Positions 23,576 through 36,345 are shown, numbered from the stretch's first letter. The stretch: 64,000 nucleotides of DNA from Heliocidaris tuberculata (GCA_025618425.1 CM046841.1:13423144-13487143); one strand, 5' to 3'. Made by a program: numbers and translations. Notes: generated from the sequence alone by a model not told the origin.

Positions 23576-24728
23576 GCATAGTTTTGTCCATAGATCGTTG
23601 CTATGTACAGTTAAAACAGTTACCCCCCTTTGTTTTAGCTGGGTTGACCCCCTCCCCTCGGTCTAGATGTCAATATGTCCGTGATCTTTGTTCCTTTTCC
23701 CCATTTGACTTGATTTCGTTCTAGGTTTTTTTTTTCTGTTCCTCTGATTCTTTCTACCTCTTATCCCTTGTTCCTCCTTTTTGGGTAACCTTAATCCCTT
23801 TGTATCTTTTCACTTTTTCCTCCCTTTATGCCATCTTTTTAGAAGTTTTATATCCCATATATTTTTGGATAAATGTCTCCGATGCATGAAATATACATCA
23901 ATACATCTGACCTTCTTTTAGAATAAGTTTTCTTAACCTTCTATTTTTCTCGTCAACTTTTGTCATTTATTTAGCTTTGTATCTAATCTTACTGTTTCTT
24001 ATTCAGATTACCTATTTTCTCATTCTTGTACTCATTTTTCCAATATTATCATTCTCGAAGTATGGCTCTTCTTTGAATTTCCCTTTCTGTAAAAAATAAT
24101 ATATTTTTCGTTCTTTTTTCCTTTCTTCTCCTTGCCTCATAATAGCCCCTATTCCATTTCAGGAACCACGAACAATTACCTGTCAATACAATGTGAAGGG
24201 CGTGGAATAGAATACCCCGCACAGTCCTGAAACAAACCTCTTCACGTCTGAAAATGACTTGCTTTTATTAACATCAAATATTTATTATTACCTTTAAAAA
24301 CTCTATGTATTATATTCCAACATAGAAATGGGGTATTGTATTGTCCCTCGCATGAATTTTCGTTTCATTATCTCATAATTTTGCATCCCAGGAGGATGAA
24401 GTTTACAAATTCCGTTTTTAAAGAGATCAGAATTTGAAAGAAAACTGTTAAGATCTCATAATTATATTAATTGGCTTTCTATTGTGTAACCTGCCTTATT
24501 ATAAAAAAAAAGGCATTGCGCCCCTCCCCCCCCCCACCATATTATATTACCCTGTGTATAAGTTTTTCCAAAATATAGGAGTCAGTTTCAACACAAAATC
24601 TTTGAAATTAAATATATACATGCACTGCAACCTTCACTCAGCAACAGTTCAAAACAGGTTTATACCACTAAAGGCTATTTAAATGTTTTTTGCCTTTCTT
24701 ATTCTCTCATCAGAGTCTCCTTTAATAT

Positions 24729-25724
24729 AATATAGGTTTTCCCGTCCAATTTCGTCAAAATAGCACCCAAATGGTCGATAACAGCACTCAATTTAGAACG
24801 AATTTGAATAACGATCAGGATCATCATTCAATTTACAAATAATTTGATTCAATTGGATTTTTTCATCGTGCGATCGCCAACTTTTGTCAAACCGAATTGA
24901 AATAACACCACTCAACTTAGAAAATCAGGTGAAGAGCATTCAATTTCGTCTGAAAATGTAAACTGCATGCGTTTAAACAGTCAATTCCGTCTACAGGCGA
25001 GCATCTATGGAATGTGCGCAATCCTTTTCATCCAAATTATATTTTTGTATTTGTATTGTTTATGTTCATTTGAATAATATGTGTACGAAAGGAGCGAGTA
25101 GCTTTATAAGAAAAGGCCTATTATTGTCACTTTCACTTTATGATCTCGTTGTAAGAGCAACACACAGTACTCTTAGCACGTATATATGAATGTTTCAGTA
25201 TGGATTAAGACATAACCTGAAAAACCCTGTCTTGGGTGGGCGGGGGGGGGAATGGGGGGGGGGTGGGTGATGGTTTGGGAGAGATGGAATGATAACCCCC
25301 ATGTGTTCACAAATGAATATAACTCCCATTGTGAGAATAGGGGAAGTTTATTGCCACCCCCCCCCCCCCCCCCCGCCTTCATAATGCGTATACTGTATGT
25401 TGTCCTGGTCGTTCTTATTTGAATGCTCTATGGGCTCAGAAGCACGCCTGAAAACGAAATAGAAAACCTAAATGCGGCCAAAATCTAAGGTAAAGCAAAC
25501 TGGCACGAATTTGAATGACGGATGTGTATTGCCAAACTGATTAACATTTTGACCAATTTGAAAAAGTTGTCGTTTAAAATTGAATGCAATTTGACGAAGA
25601 TGAATGTTCTGGAGTTTAAAATTGAACTTTGAGAACAGCAGGCTTACACAAATCTCTCGAGCATGAATGACATATAACGCATATGCCCGCTATTTTGACG
25701 AAATTGGCAGGGAAAACCTATATT
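24729..25724. mobile_element. ~1-kb TIR element specific to the left arm
   Basis: About 36-bp terminal inverted repeats beginning AATATAGGTTTTCCC and ending GGGAAAACCTATATT, each with TTTCGTCAAAATAGC or its complement. TA-rich flanks suggest Tc1/mariner-like insertion at TA, but this is not proven. Inside are many CAATTTCGTC-like words on both strands, a G-rich run at 25232-25265 and a C run at 25358-25374. The right arm (48120-48150) lacks it. No transposase. Confidence 0.7.
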
Positions 25725-25860
25725 AGTCTACAAATATGATACCATAATAAGACTTACAATACTGTGACCATATATATGCTAACAAAAGGAATCGATGCGA
25801 GCTGAAAGAATGGAAGAAGAGCTAGAGGGGACGATCGAACTAGGAAGTAGGCGGTATAGG

Positions 25861-26189
25861 CAGGCCCCTGGGAATGATTTTTTTTTTTTTACAGTGGTGC
25901 TGAGCACACAAATCTCAAAAAAATTCTGACAAGCAAGAAAAAAATAAAAAAATAAAAAAAAGGGTTATCAGATTTTGGGGTCTAGTTTTCCTCCAAGATT
26001 CTCTGACAAGCAAAAAAAAAAGGGTTATCAGATTTTTTGGGTTTAGTTTTCACATATATGTGTACACAAAAAAAGTTGAGGGTGCTGCAACTTTTATTTT
26101 TTCACAGGGGTGCTATGCCCCCCCCCCCCCCACTCTAAAAAGTCAGGGGTGCTGCAGCACCCCTAGCACCCCCGGCTCCCAGGGGCCTG
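25861..26189. mobile_element. Non-autonomous hAT-like element, left-arm copy
   Basis: Ends CAGGCCCCTGGGA and TCCCAGGGGCCTG. The flanks GGTATAGG and GTATAGG indicate an 8-bp target duplication that lost one G. The interior repeats GACAAGC-A(n)-GGGTTATCAGATTTT twice and holds GGGGTGCTGCAGCACCCC, a perfect 18-bp palindrome. The orthologous copy in the right arm keeps the full duplication. Confidence 0.85.
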
Positions 26190-27497
26190 GTATAGGGATT
26201 AATTATAATCATGCAGCCTTACTAATATATGGGGAATGTTGAGCCCTTCCACAACATAAGGGGTATACATGCATAATAATTACCACCACATCATACACTA
26301 ATTTCCTGCATTATACTGGGCCTGCAAAATATGAATCAATCGTACCTGTTGTAAACCGCTATAGCCGGCCGGCTGAATGTTGATGTTGATGTTGCCATTG
26401 TTGCTTTGTCATGCTCGTTGACGTTGGTTCATCTCACTTCTCAGCATCTACCCCTCAGAAAAAGTACCACCATTACCAAACGTGCGTCCAACATAAATTA
26501 GTGGCCTGTTAGTGGGTGAACAGTTTGGTGTTTGTATTCCACACAATTTGATATTGATGAAATGAAAGGAGCCCTAAAATACGATGATATATTGCTATTT
26601 ACATAAATTATAGAGCAAGACAGTGTATAGAGGAAAACGCGCCAAATGTTGAAAAACGCGCCAAAGTCGGTGATAAGCTGTTTGTCATGCCCCGTGTATG
26701 TTTTGGCATGTTTTATGGATGCCAAGGGGGTACCGGTCAGGGAAATCAAATGACCTTGTCTGAGTAATGACTGTATAAGCACAGTTTCCACCAAGTTAGG
26801 GTATGCAATGGATATTTATACGCTAATGTAATTTTGACCCCCCCCCCCCCAATGTTTTTTTTTCTTTCTTCTTCACGAAAGAGCTGCATGCATGGAGTAT
26901 CCACGTTCCCACTCCATACATCAAGAACAGGTGTGGAAAGTGGAAGAGGGAAAATTGCCATTACTAGTTTTTAGCGTCAGCCGAGTTGACTTGTTTACTG
27001 ATTCCATTTCTTTTACTAAAGGGTGGCTGTGTTTATCCTGAATAAGATAAATGTTGGACTTGGATTTCACTGTCCTACGTTTTCATTTTATTTTCTTTTT
27101 GTCTTGGGGTATAAAATATTGTTGAAAAATGTTTCATTGTGAGTGTATAATTATGTAACATAAATTTAAGGTCTAAAGTTAAGACTACGAGAAAAAAAAA
27201 ACGAAAGCGAAAGGGAAATTGTCAGCAACAGGTTACACCTCTTCCACCTCCCTGGTTACACCATTGTCGCGAAGTCCACACAGAAAAATAACACAGGTCA
27301 CAAATTTCTTGCAGACCATGATTTTATTTTTTTCATTTAAGACATTCAAATAACCCGGGGTTATTATTCATCGTGCTTCACTGTAGTGCAAGTTATGTAA
27401 TTCCCAATTTACCATGTGCCTATTGTATCGTAGAAATGATAGGCTCGTTATCATGGTTATGAGGCTCAAAATATATTATGCTTCTCAAGCAACGCGG

Positions 27498-27740
27498 TAG
27501 TCTAGATTCTATCCGTTTTTTATATTTGGTTTATTCCCTAACGCTGCTCTTTCTCTACACGCATATCCCACACAGAGCGCGACTCTCCACTAATCGCGCG
27601 ATCCCCACAATTTCACCCGTCGAAAAAAAAACGTCTAGAAGCTTTTGCCATGATGCGGGGTCAAAAGTTCACGCTAATATATTCTGACGTAATGCCTGGT
27701 CGCACACTGTAATGAATATGCATAAGTAAGATCGTCGATT

Positions 27741-27773
<33 letters not shown>

Positions 27774-30629
27774 CAAGGAGTTATCACAGAACTTTGATTT
27801 GATAACTCTTTGGTGTGTGTGTTGGTGAAATTTTATCTGCACTGATTCCAAAAATGATCCTACTCATGTAACGGTTATCCCTCTGCCTTTGGACAGGCAG
27901 CGGAAAAGCTTTGACCACTTATTGACCAAAAATAACCATTTTGGTTACACATTGTTTTATTGAATCAGAGCAAAGAAGGATTTGGTAGGCCCCAAAAATA
28001 ACAATTTGTGTCTCTTTCCGCCCGAAATGTGATTTAATTTTTTTAATCAGCATCATTAAAGGGGTGGGTCTCGATATCCAAAATTGATGTGAAAATGTGT
28101 GTAGGTTCCAAAACAATAAGATTATTCATTGTACTTCAATCGTTTTGACCATTTCGATTATTATGCCCACTTTGATCCACTATGACTACATGATTGTATT
28201 TGCAAATTTTTATGAGAAACTAAAAATTAGTGAGCAGCAACGGACTTCCTCTCCAAAAGAACAATTTTGGTGGGGAAGATTATTTTGACAAACTTAATTA
28301 CTCAGAAGTATCTAAGTATACTTTTGCTCTGATTCCAAGAATGTCAGTCGAATAGGCCTTACTCAGGACATTCTGGTCGTTATGGTCACTTTTTGACTCG
28401 GAATAACCATTACACCACTCCTTCTATGTCCGAAATCAATTATTGGATGTATCTATTCCGTTCTGAAAATGTCGGTAATATGACTATTTTGCTTATTTTC
28501 TGTTAGAAACTTGAAACTTATGAAATCTAAAGCTTGTTTTGAAATTCAAAATGTCTGATAGGGAAGCCAATTTATCTGACTAACATTTGCAAGTAAAAGT
28601 ATAAGACAAGATCATGTTGTTCTGATATTGATAGAAAAAGAATAATGAGAAGTCAACACAAATATCTATCTCCCACTCTAATAAATGGAGCATTTCATTC
28701 ATTCTCATTTAAATAAGTAACCATGACAACCATGTTTTATCATTTTTCAGTACACCCAGTTATACCCTCCAAAATAAATCATAAAGCAATCCATCACAGC
28801 TAATCACTTATTTTTACAAGCCTCCCAAATTGGAAAATTTTGAAATGTCCGTCCGTGACGCGAACTGATCACATTCCCCAAGCTTCATAATTCCGAAGTG
28901 TCGTTACTTCGAAGGTTCGTAATTCCATATACAATCTAAAAACTGAAGTGTTAAATCACCATTTAAAAGTGCCGAGGAGTGACCACTTTTTTCAAAATTC
29001 GTGTTTTGAAGTGACTTCGGAACCTCAGGAATTATGAACCTTCTGAAAATACATGTACGAGTGCGTCCCTTTAGATAAGCTCAAACGTACAACACTGTGA
29101 ATTTTCATGTTATTGCGATTCAAGAATAGTTTTGTTTTGACATTCATATATGTTGTCAAATGTATACATTGGTGCACTCAGTGCCGTGAAATTAAGAGGC
29201 AAGGGATTTCTGTCCGTTCCCTTAGTTTGAGATTCATGCCTTCCGTGCCCTTGCCTTCATGGGAAGGGAAAAATATTAATTCTTTTTCAGGTACACGAGC
29301 CTCCTCCTCCCCCCCCCCCCCCCCCCCCCCCCACCCACTTGTTACCTCCCTCTTTGTCCCGACTGGGTATGGGATGACCCTGTAATAATTATATGCGCCA
29401 CTTTGCATAATATAGAAACATGCCAATGTTTGGCGGATGGAATCTGGTCATGGCGGAGATTACAAGTCCAAGTTGATTTTTGCGTTTATCTGCCTGATTA
29501 TTAAAAATTTTAATCTTCTTTTTTTTAGTGGAGGAGGGAATCTCATAAAAAAATCCAGACATTAAAAACTATGTTGGTTTATTCAACGGTCAAAATACTA
29601 CCAAACCGAGTCTAGCAGGATCAAAAAGGTGTGATCCGAACATACAGCTCTGTTTATTATTCCACATATTGAATGAAATAAGAACAAAAGGGAAAAGCAT
29701 AGCAATACAAATTATAAAACAGAACGAAGAAATAAAAATTGATATGTGGTATGGGGGTGGTAACAGAGGCTAATTTACCTATCAAAGGTCAATCCCCAAC
29801 TTGAACATTGAAATATAGGCAAGTTAATTATTGTTATAAACAGTTCAATACAAGATCTAATACTACTATAGCAGTATTAGATCTTGTATTATTGAACTGT
29901 TTATAACAAATATTGCTTCTGATATATGTTTACAATGATGAAAAGCTCCAACAGAACACTGTTTTAAACATTAGAAACCTTCTTTAAAATATTGCAACAT
30001 AATTATCTGTCTATAATGTCAAGTACATGTAGTCATTTTCTACCATAAGACAATGACCAAAATAATTATATACTATAGGGACAAGGCCACATTTTCTTGC
30101 CTTTTCAAAAAATGATGGTCATATGGTCAAAATACCCTTGATGGTCGAAATGGTCAACAATGCTGAAATAATATCCAGTAAACGTTATTATGTCTTAATT
30201 AACATGACATCTCCATAAAGAACTGGAATAATGTGAAATGGCCAATCGTCACTAAAATGTCGTTTGTTGGTTCAATGAATCAGCACAGCAAAAGCCGCCT
30301 TGTCTGCGTGCGAAGCCCTGCCTGCCTTTGTTGAGCTCTGCATGGCCTGCCCGCACCGTGCCCGCAATGCCCCGATCAAACACCACTGAAAAAACTGAAT
30401 ATTACGTAATCACTCATGAATGATGCATATTCTTCGTCCAATCAGCGCAGATCGAGCGGGTCTATTCTCCCCGAAAAATTTCGGGAACGGTCGTTAAACT
30501 GGCAAATGCGACTGGACTGTTTGCGAGGGTCGATTTGGAAGGGCTATACATGTATCAGTTTTAGCGTTGGGGGTGTATTATTTTCTCAACGGATCGCGTT
30601 TGTGCGCGAACAGTCCAGGCAGTGGACTA
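27498..30629. mobile_element. 3.1-kb insertion with 9-bp target duplication
   Basis: GCAACGCGG flanks it exactly at 27489-27497 and 30630-30638. The other arm has a single copy in continuous sequence (GGCAACGCGG on the complement, near 44370 and 46285), so the empty site is preserved. The ends TAGTCTAG and GTGGACTA give only a weak terminal inverted repeat (TAGTCYA). A 9-bp duplication suggests a Mutator-like element. No transposase ORF is present. Inside are a (GT)n tract (27740-27770), a hairpin (27774-27814), C runs and a long palindrome at 29831-29909. Confidence 0.8.
29831..29909. repeat. Long hairpin, ~34-bp stem
   Basis: TTGTTATAAACAGTTCAATA and then CAAGATCTAATACT pair with the downstream arm across an 8-base loop (ACTATAGC). 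The right arm carries three extra bases. It could form a stable stem-loop in RNA. Confidence 0.9.
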
Positions 30630-31503
30630 GCAACGCGGCGCTACCCTTTCGAGTCGCTGAAATGATTTAATATTATTTTGAAATCCCTCGACACAGTATC
30701 TTAATTCACAAAATTCGATGGAAACACCCGGAACAGTTGTAAGATTTTAGATGTGTATGCATGTCTAAGTATATATTAAACAGCACTAATTAGTTTAATA
30801 ATAATAGAAATGTTTTATTGATTTTTAAAACGATACGAAGTATACCAGAACAAAAATAACACGATAATGATAAAATTAATATAATCAAATACAAAGAATT
30901 AACCCCCCCCCCAAAAAAAAAAAAAAAAAAAAAACCACAATGTTTGCGAATGCATAATCACATCTCTATGGATTAATCCACTTTGCATACATTAGTTGTT
31001 GTTATGTCGGGCAAACATCATTAAAGTCACGTGTGCAAGCATTGCCGTTAAATATCCATTGAACTGTTGCTAAGATGAGCTACCCCAGAGTCGGGAAATG
31101 TAGGCTTATGAAAATAATGAAATCATCTAATAAGGGGAAGATGTGGAAGGGGTTCATTTTGTTTTATTTGCAAATTCATTAAATTAGATCAATTTCTTTC
31201 CTTCTAGCTCTCAAGTCTTATTTCTCTTCCTCGTTTCTTTTTCTCTACCTTCTTTAGTGTGTGAATTGGGGGGGGGGGGGATAGAGCCAGGGACTGGAGG
31301 GTATGGTACTGGATTATGTGAATATAATGTTGTATCAAAAAGCCTGCATGGAATAAGTGCATGGGGTCATGACCTCCATGTCCTTGCATGGATAGGGCGA
31401 AGCACGTAATCATGAAGCATTTCCCTGGTATGTGGAAGCGTGTGCAATGGGGTATACGATGCCTGCTTGCCTCCTTTGTACCTCCTTGGTTCCTTGGTTT
31501 TAG

Positions 31504-31528
31504 CAAGGAGTTTCTGTGATAACTCCTT
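31504..31528. mobile_element. 25-bp hairpin insertion with 8-bp target duplication
   Basis: CAAGGAGTT, an 8-base loop, then AACTCCTT, flanked by GGTTTTAG at 31496-31503 and 31529-31536. The right arm lacks the hairpin and has one copy of the site (with GGTTCTAG). A relative of the same hairpin is at 27774-27814. Confidence 0.75.
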
Positions 31529-31789
31529 GGTTTTAGTAAAATGCATAGATGCAAACCATTTGCCTGTGTATTTTAAAGGGCTCACTCAACTATTTAAGTG
31601 CTACCATCGTAGCATGGCTAGTGTAGCATCATCTGTATACCAAATTAATTTACCTAACGGCTGCTACTGAATGGTGAGAGTAGAAGTACAATGTAGTACA
31701 GGCTGATGAGCCAGTGCTTGTCACATCGAATTCATAAAAGGGTCAAGCTCTCAACCTTATAATGTTATTAACATCATGTTATCATCGCC

Positions 31790-31912
31790 ATTATCATTGT
31801 TATTATTATTACTCTTATTTTTATTATAATCGTTATTATCATTATCATTATTGTTATCAGTGTTATTATCATTATTATTGGCATTACCATTATGATTATT
31901 ATTATTATTATG

Positions 31913-31947
<35 letters not shown>

Positions 31948-32080
31948 GATTATTATTATTATCATCATTATTATTATTATCATTATTATTGTTATTATTA
32001 TTATTATGATTATGATTATTATTGTCATCATCACACGATTACTATTACCATCATCACCATCATCATCATCCTTATTGCTA
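31790..32080 (+). repeat. (ATT)n microsatellite, left arm
   Basis: Interrupted ATT/ATC triplets. The mirrored counterpart is at 42425-42745. Poly-Ile and poly-Tyr frames here are not genes. Confidence 0.95.
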
Positions 32081-32973
32081 TTACATTGCCCATGTGAAAT
32101 TCACCTAATTTCTATCATGTCGTCTTTCTTTTTGTCATGTTAAGACTTAGAAAATAAATAAAATGAATTACAAATATCTTATTTCAACATTTAAAAAAGC
32201 CCGAAAACGACCCCTTTTCCCCTATCCTCATCAATATCCCCATGATCTTGACAATTTTAAACATATCAACTAAGTTTGCTACATCAAAGATCAACATTTA
32301 AAAAAAAAAAATTTTTTTTTTTTTTTTTTTTTTTGGCTGTATATAGAACTGGCTGATTTGTGTTCATGCGTCAACGGCGGAATTGGGAGGGGGCAGGCGG
32401 CATGGCTGGGCCAACGCCTTAAAAAAAATGTTCAAAAGAAAATGTTCCCCTCTAAGTGTACTGGTGCACCTCTCATGATGATGACACAAATTATGTTGTA
32501 ACATCGCGTTTTGTTTATCTCATATGCCCTTCAATCAATATAATTCATGCAAAATTGGTACTTCTTCAGTAAAGACAATGACTCCAATTCTTGTTCTTTA
32601 TTTCACAGCAATTCTTCACCAACATGGTCCTTATCAAATCCTGGTAACATGAAAGATTGTCAATTTCGTTTTCTTCAATGAATCATTTTTCCTCATGAGA
32701 TTTAATTTAAGAATATATTAGCTTGAATTACTGCCTCAGTTCTCGACACTACCCCTTAATCGTTCATAAAGAGGAATAGCTTGTAGTGTAAGATTAATTA
32801 TTAGATTGTAATCTCAAAACATTTTCACCCCAATAAAGACATAATATACTCGCCCAATGCTATCAATGCTAACCTTTTTGTCTATGTTTCCAGCTTTGAG
32901 AACTTTCTTTCATTCATTCTATATTCAGGACATTTGTCATTTAATTCGACTACAGAAAGTATGTATTCTTTAA

Positions 32974-33459
32974 GGTAACAGATAGTTTTGGGAAGCCCTC
33001 AAAAACTTTTCGTGAGATTTCTTTGATTTTACTTTAATGAATAGCAGGGTACTAAGATGCTGTGAAGTTTTTTCCTCCTCAAGTGAAATATTTACTGAAT
33101 GAGAGGTGAAAAGTAATAAAAATCCCTGGCCCAAAAAAGAGGGGATGTAAATTCAAACAACGGCCACACACACTACTCACATTAGGATTGCTGTGTGTAT
33201 AGAATACGCTACACATATTGCGAAGTGCTGGGTTTATTGTGCGGGGAACCTTCGGGTGGATATGGTCTTAGCATGAGGCAGTGAAAAGCCGTTACCAAGC
33301 GTTTCTTACAGATATTTACACTAAAATTTGTTCGAAATCGTGAATGGAATGTTAAATAATCTCGTACATGTGTCTTATGATAAAAGGAGAGTAGTATGTG
33401 ACTATGTTTGATAAGTTTCTTGCCAGTATGATTTTTGCTACCGAGACTGTCTATGAGCT
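32974..33459. mobile_element. TTAA-flanked non-autonomous element, left-arm copy
   Basis: TTAA at 32970-32973 and 33460-33463. The right arm near 41525 reads straight through with one TTAA. It starts GGTAACAGATAGTTTTGG and ends CTATGAGCT. A related copy sits at a different site in the right arm. The TTAA target fits piggyBac-like transposition. No coding capacity. Confidence 0.8.
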
Positions 33460-34019
33460 TTAAATATTCCTTATTCAGGGGTCTGAATCATCTTTGGCAT
33501 TTGCAACTTACATAAAATGAAGTTTTTAAAAAGATCGGAAGGCTTGATTTTGATTTTTTTTCAGACCTACAGTTCTCTCAACTTAATACTTGCCCATTGT
33601 ATATAAATGCTATAGCTAACTCCATAACGTCAGACCATATAAGGCTTGAAATTCATCATTTTCGTTGATATTATATGAAAGGTGTATTGACATTTTCAAT
33701 TTTGACCTCAGAATTACCTGCAACAAGTTGAACCATATTTTACGATATAATATTGAATTGAGATATTTTCCAAAGTATGTTATGTCATACACTTACAATT
33801 CTTTTCATTTCTGGATTACACCTTTATCACCAAAGCCTGAAAGTAAAATATATCCCCCCCCCCCTTCTTTGCTGGAGACATCTCTCTCTTTTTCGGAGTT
33901 GGGTCAGTGACTTGAGATTGTGTACAGTTGTACTTGCTCTTTGTTCGGGTCGTTATATGCTTCAAGTTCTACCACTTGATTTCATTTATGAATTTTATCT
34001 TGTGAAATAACTATCAATT

Positions 34020-34480
34020 AATCAATTAATGGAAAGGAAAGGGAGCATTTATCATAAGTGAAAAAGGGCATTCGTCAGACTTGAAAAATTGCACTCATCA
34101 TCAGCAGGGAAAAGGGTGCAATAATGTTAAGGAGGGGGCACTTTTCAGAATGAAAAAGAAACACTCCTCAAATTTTAAAAGGGACATGTATTTGGAGGGG
34201 AAAAGTGTATTGAATCGATAGGAAAAGAAGGCGCTTATCAGATTTGGAAAAGGCATTTTTCAGAAGGGGATAAGGGCACTTATGGGAAATAAAAAGGGCT
34301 TTTATTAGAAAAAATGGTAAGGATGTAAAGTACACTGCGAAATTTGGGGTGTTAATTTAACATCCCAGTTTTTACAGTGTAATAATGGGCACTTATCTGT
34401 GTAAACAAGCGCACATTTTCGGTAATAAAAAGGGGCATTTTGCATGAAAAAGTGGGTCCCACAGTGCCCTCCCCCGGTTG
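34020..34480 (+). repeat. Degenerate minisatellite at the inner edge of the left arm
   Basis: Repeats of AAAAGGGCACTTTTCAGA type, about 20-28 bp each. The homology between the arms ends inside it, near 34160. Confidence 0.7.
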
Positions 34481-34947
34481 CGCAGCCCCTGCTGTAATTT
34501 CCTCCTTCCCCGCCACTGAATGTGAGAATTATGATTATAACGATGAATTCTTCAATATAATTACAGTGTATAGTCTAATTAATCCATGATTGCTTTTATA
34601 TGCATGTAATCGCACTGTTGTCATCACCTTTTCCCTTCTTTTACTCCATCTTGTGCTCTTGTGAGATTATTATCTTTTCCATTTTTTTGTTTATATTTTT
34701 AATTGTGAATATTCTCTGGGAATCAGCCAGGGAGCTGGAGGGTTCCACCCCCTGAATCAACTAAATCTTAAATGGTTTTCACTATAGGAAAGTTAAATAA
34801 GTCCTTCACTATAAAAAATAAAAGATAAACAAAAAAGAACAACAAACCATGTAATGAATATTCATATCATTATGTGTATACCTATATCCAGTATAGAAAA
34901 CAAGGGAACAGAACGTCTGAAATAAAGATGCATCCAAAAGTGTTAAT

Positions 34948-34977
34948 ATGGATATACTACTCGAGTAATATATCCAT
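34948..34977. repeat. 30-bp palindrome, ATGGATAT family
   Basis: ATGGATATACTACTCGAGTA pairs with the continuation ending ATATATCCAT. It is one of three palindromes in the spacer that begin ATGGATAT and end ATATCCAT. Confidence 0.85.
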
Positions 34978-35278
34978 GGCGTTACTTAATTTTTGCTATT
35001 TCCAGCAACAGAAGGCTGACTCAGTGAGGTACTACTACTACTAGGCCCAGGGCCAGTATATACCTCCTTACATCCAGGTGGGAGACAGACAGCCAGCCCT
35101 ACATAGCACGTATCAGTCAATTACTGTTCCCATATTATGGGCAAGACGATATCTCTCAATCTTATCCAGAACCATGGATATACTATGCCAGAACTAAGCT
35201 CCTCGTGTAACACATATAGTAATGCGTATACCAAGGAGGTGGGAAGAGAGACCTCCCTGCGTATGCTAGCTCTTAGAC

Positions 35279-35321
35279 CATGGATATTACCAGGGAAAAG
35301 TTTTCCCTGGATATATCCATG
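35279..35321. repeat. 43-bp palindrome, ATGGATAT family
   Basis: CATGGATATTACCAGGGAAA pairs with the second half ending CCTGGATATATCCATG, with about 19 of 22 positions matching. A smaller hairpin (GGAGGT...ACCTCC) lies just upstream. Confidence 0.85.
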
Positions 35322-35604
35322 TTTGCAGTACAAACCCTGTGTCGGAAAGTTCTACTGTTCAGAACCTCTGTTACAGTTTTCGACTGACCAGAGTTGGTGC
35401 CCATTGATAAAGTGTCAAAGTTAGGGTCATTGCTTCCGGATAAGCTTTTGGACTTCTGACATCATAGAGATGAACGACTACTAGAACTGAATGTGGATGT
35501 TACAAATTCATTGTATTCGATCAATTTCTTTTTTAGTTTACTTCCTTTTTTTTTCTAGTTCATATTCTTGCCGAAGAATGTCGGGGGACAGTACTGGATT
35601 ATAT

Positions 35605-35635
35605 CATGGATATACTACTCTAGTAGCATATCCAT
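35605..35635. mobile_element. 31-bp palindromic insertion with 8-bp direct flanks
   Basis: CATGGATATACTACT pairs with AGTAGCATATCCAT and is flanked by GATTATAT at 35597-35604 and 35636-35643. A diverged paralogue of the surrounding sequence at 31309-31400 lacks the palindrome. Confidence 0.7.
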
Positions 35636-35984
35636 GATTATATAAAAATCAAGCCTGCACTAACAGTGAGTGGGGTCATGACCTGTCCTTGCATGGAGAG
35701 AGCACGGAGAGACCAAGGATACATGTGTAGTTTTTACTTGTTAGATCTGTATCGTATACATAATAACTGATCAGGTGTATGTGCAATGTCCTTACGAATA
35801 AAATGAAAATAACATTTTGGTGTGTTTTGAAGTGCCATATCAGGGAAATATTAGTAACATCTCCCTGGCCAAATCAAGATTTACTAACGTAGCATTATCC
35901 ATCAAAACGATTTCCTCTTCCACCTCCTAGCTGCTGCTACTAGCTAGTATGCCTATAGCATGTAATAGTCGTCTTACTTGTAAT

Positions 35985-35993
35985 ACTGCTACT

Positions 35994-36051
<58 letters not shown>

Positions 36052-36289
36052 ACGACTATACTGCTATAGTAGTACTGTTACCACCACCACCACTACTACT
36101 AGTCTACTACTGCTACTGTGCTGTGCTGCTACTACTACTACATCTACTACTACTACTACCACTACTAGTACTACTGGTATGCCTATACCATGTAATAGTC
36201 GTGTTACTAGTTCTGTAATACTGCTACTCCACTATTACTACTACTACTACTACTACTACTACCACTACTACTACTACTACTACTACTAT

Positions 36290-36339
<50 letters not shown>

Positions 36340-36345
36340 TTTTAT
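35985..36345 (+). repeat. (ACT)n microsatellite cluster
   Basis: Long runs of CTA/ACT triplets at about 35993-36050 and 36225-36345, with an interrupted stretch between. Confidence 0.95.

Larger units (their letters stand above)
23382..34160 (+). repeat. Left arm of 29-kb inverted repeat (IR1)
   Basis: Its reverse complement matches 40830-52430, broken by insertions specific to one arm. In the outer 180 bp I count two substitutions plus one 20-bp insertion between the arms, so identity there is near 98-99%. The outer edge starts ACTAGTAATCGTCTGCC, matching the reverse complement of bases ending at 52430. The nonamer AGCTTCATG occurs just outside both ends (23369-23377 and 52433-52441) in direct orientation, like an imprecise target duplication. 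Confidence 0.9.

Noticed and set aside
31762..32143. Poly-Ile and poly-Tyr ORFs, and their mirror at 42363-42750
   Set aside because: Translation of (ATT)n microsatellites.
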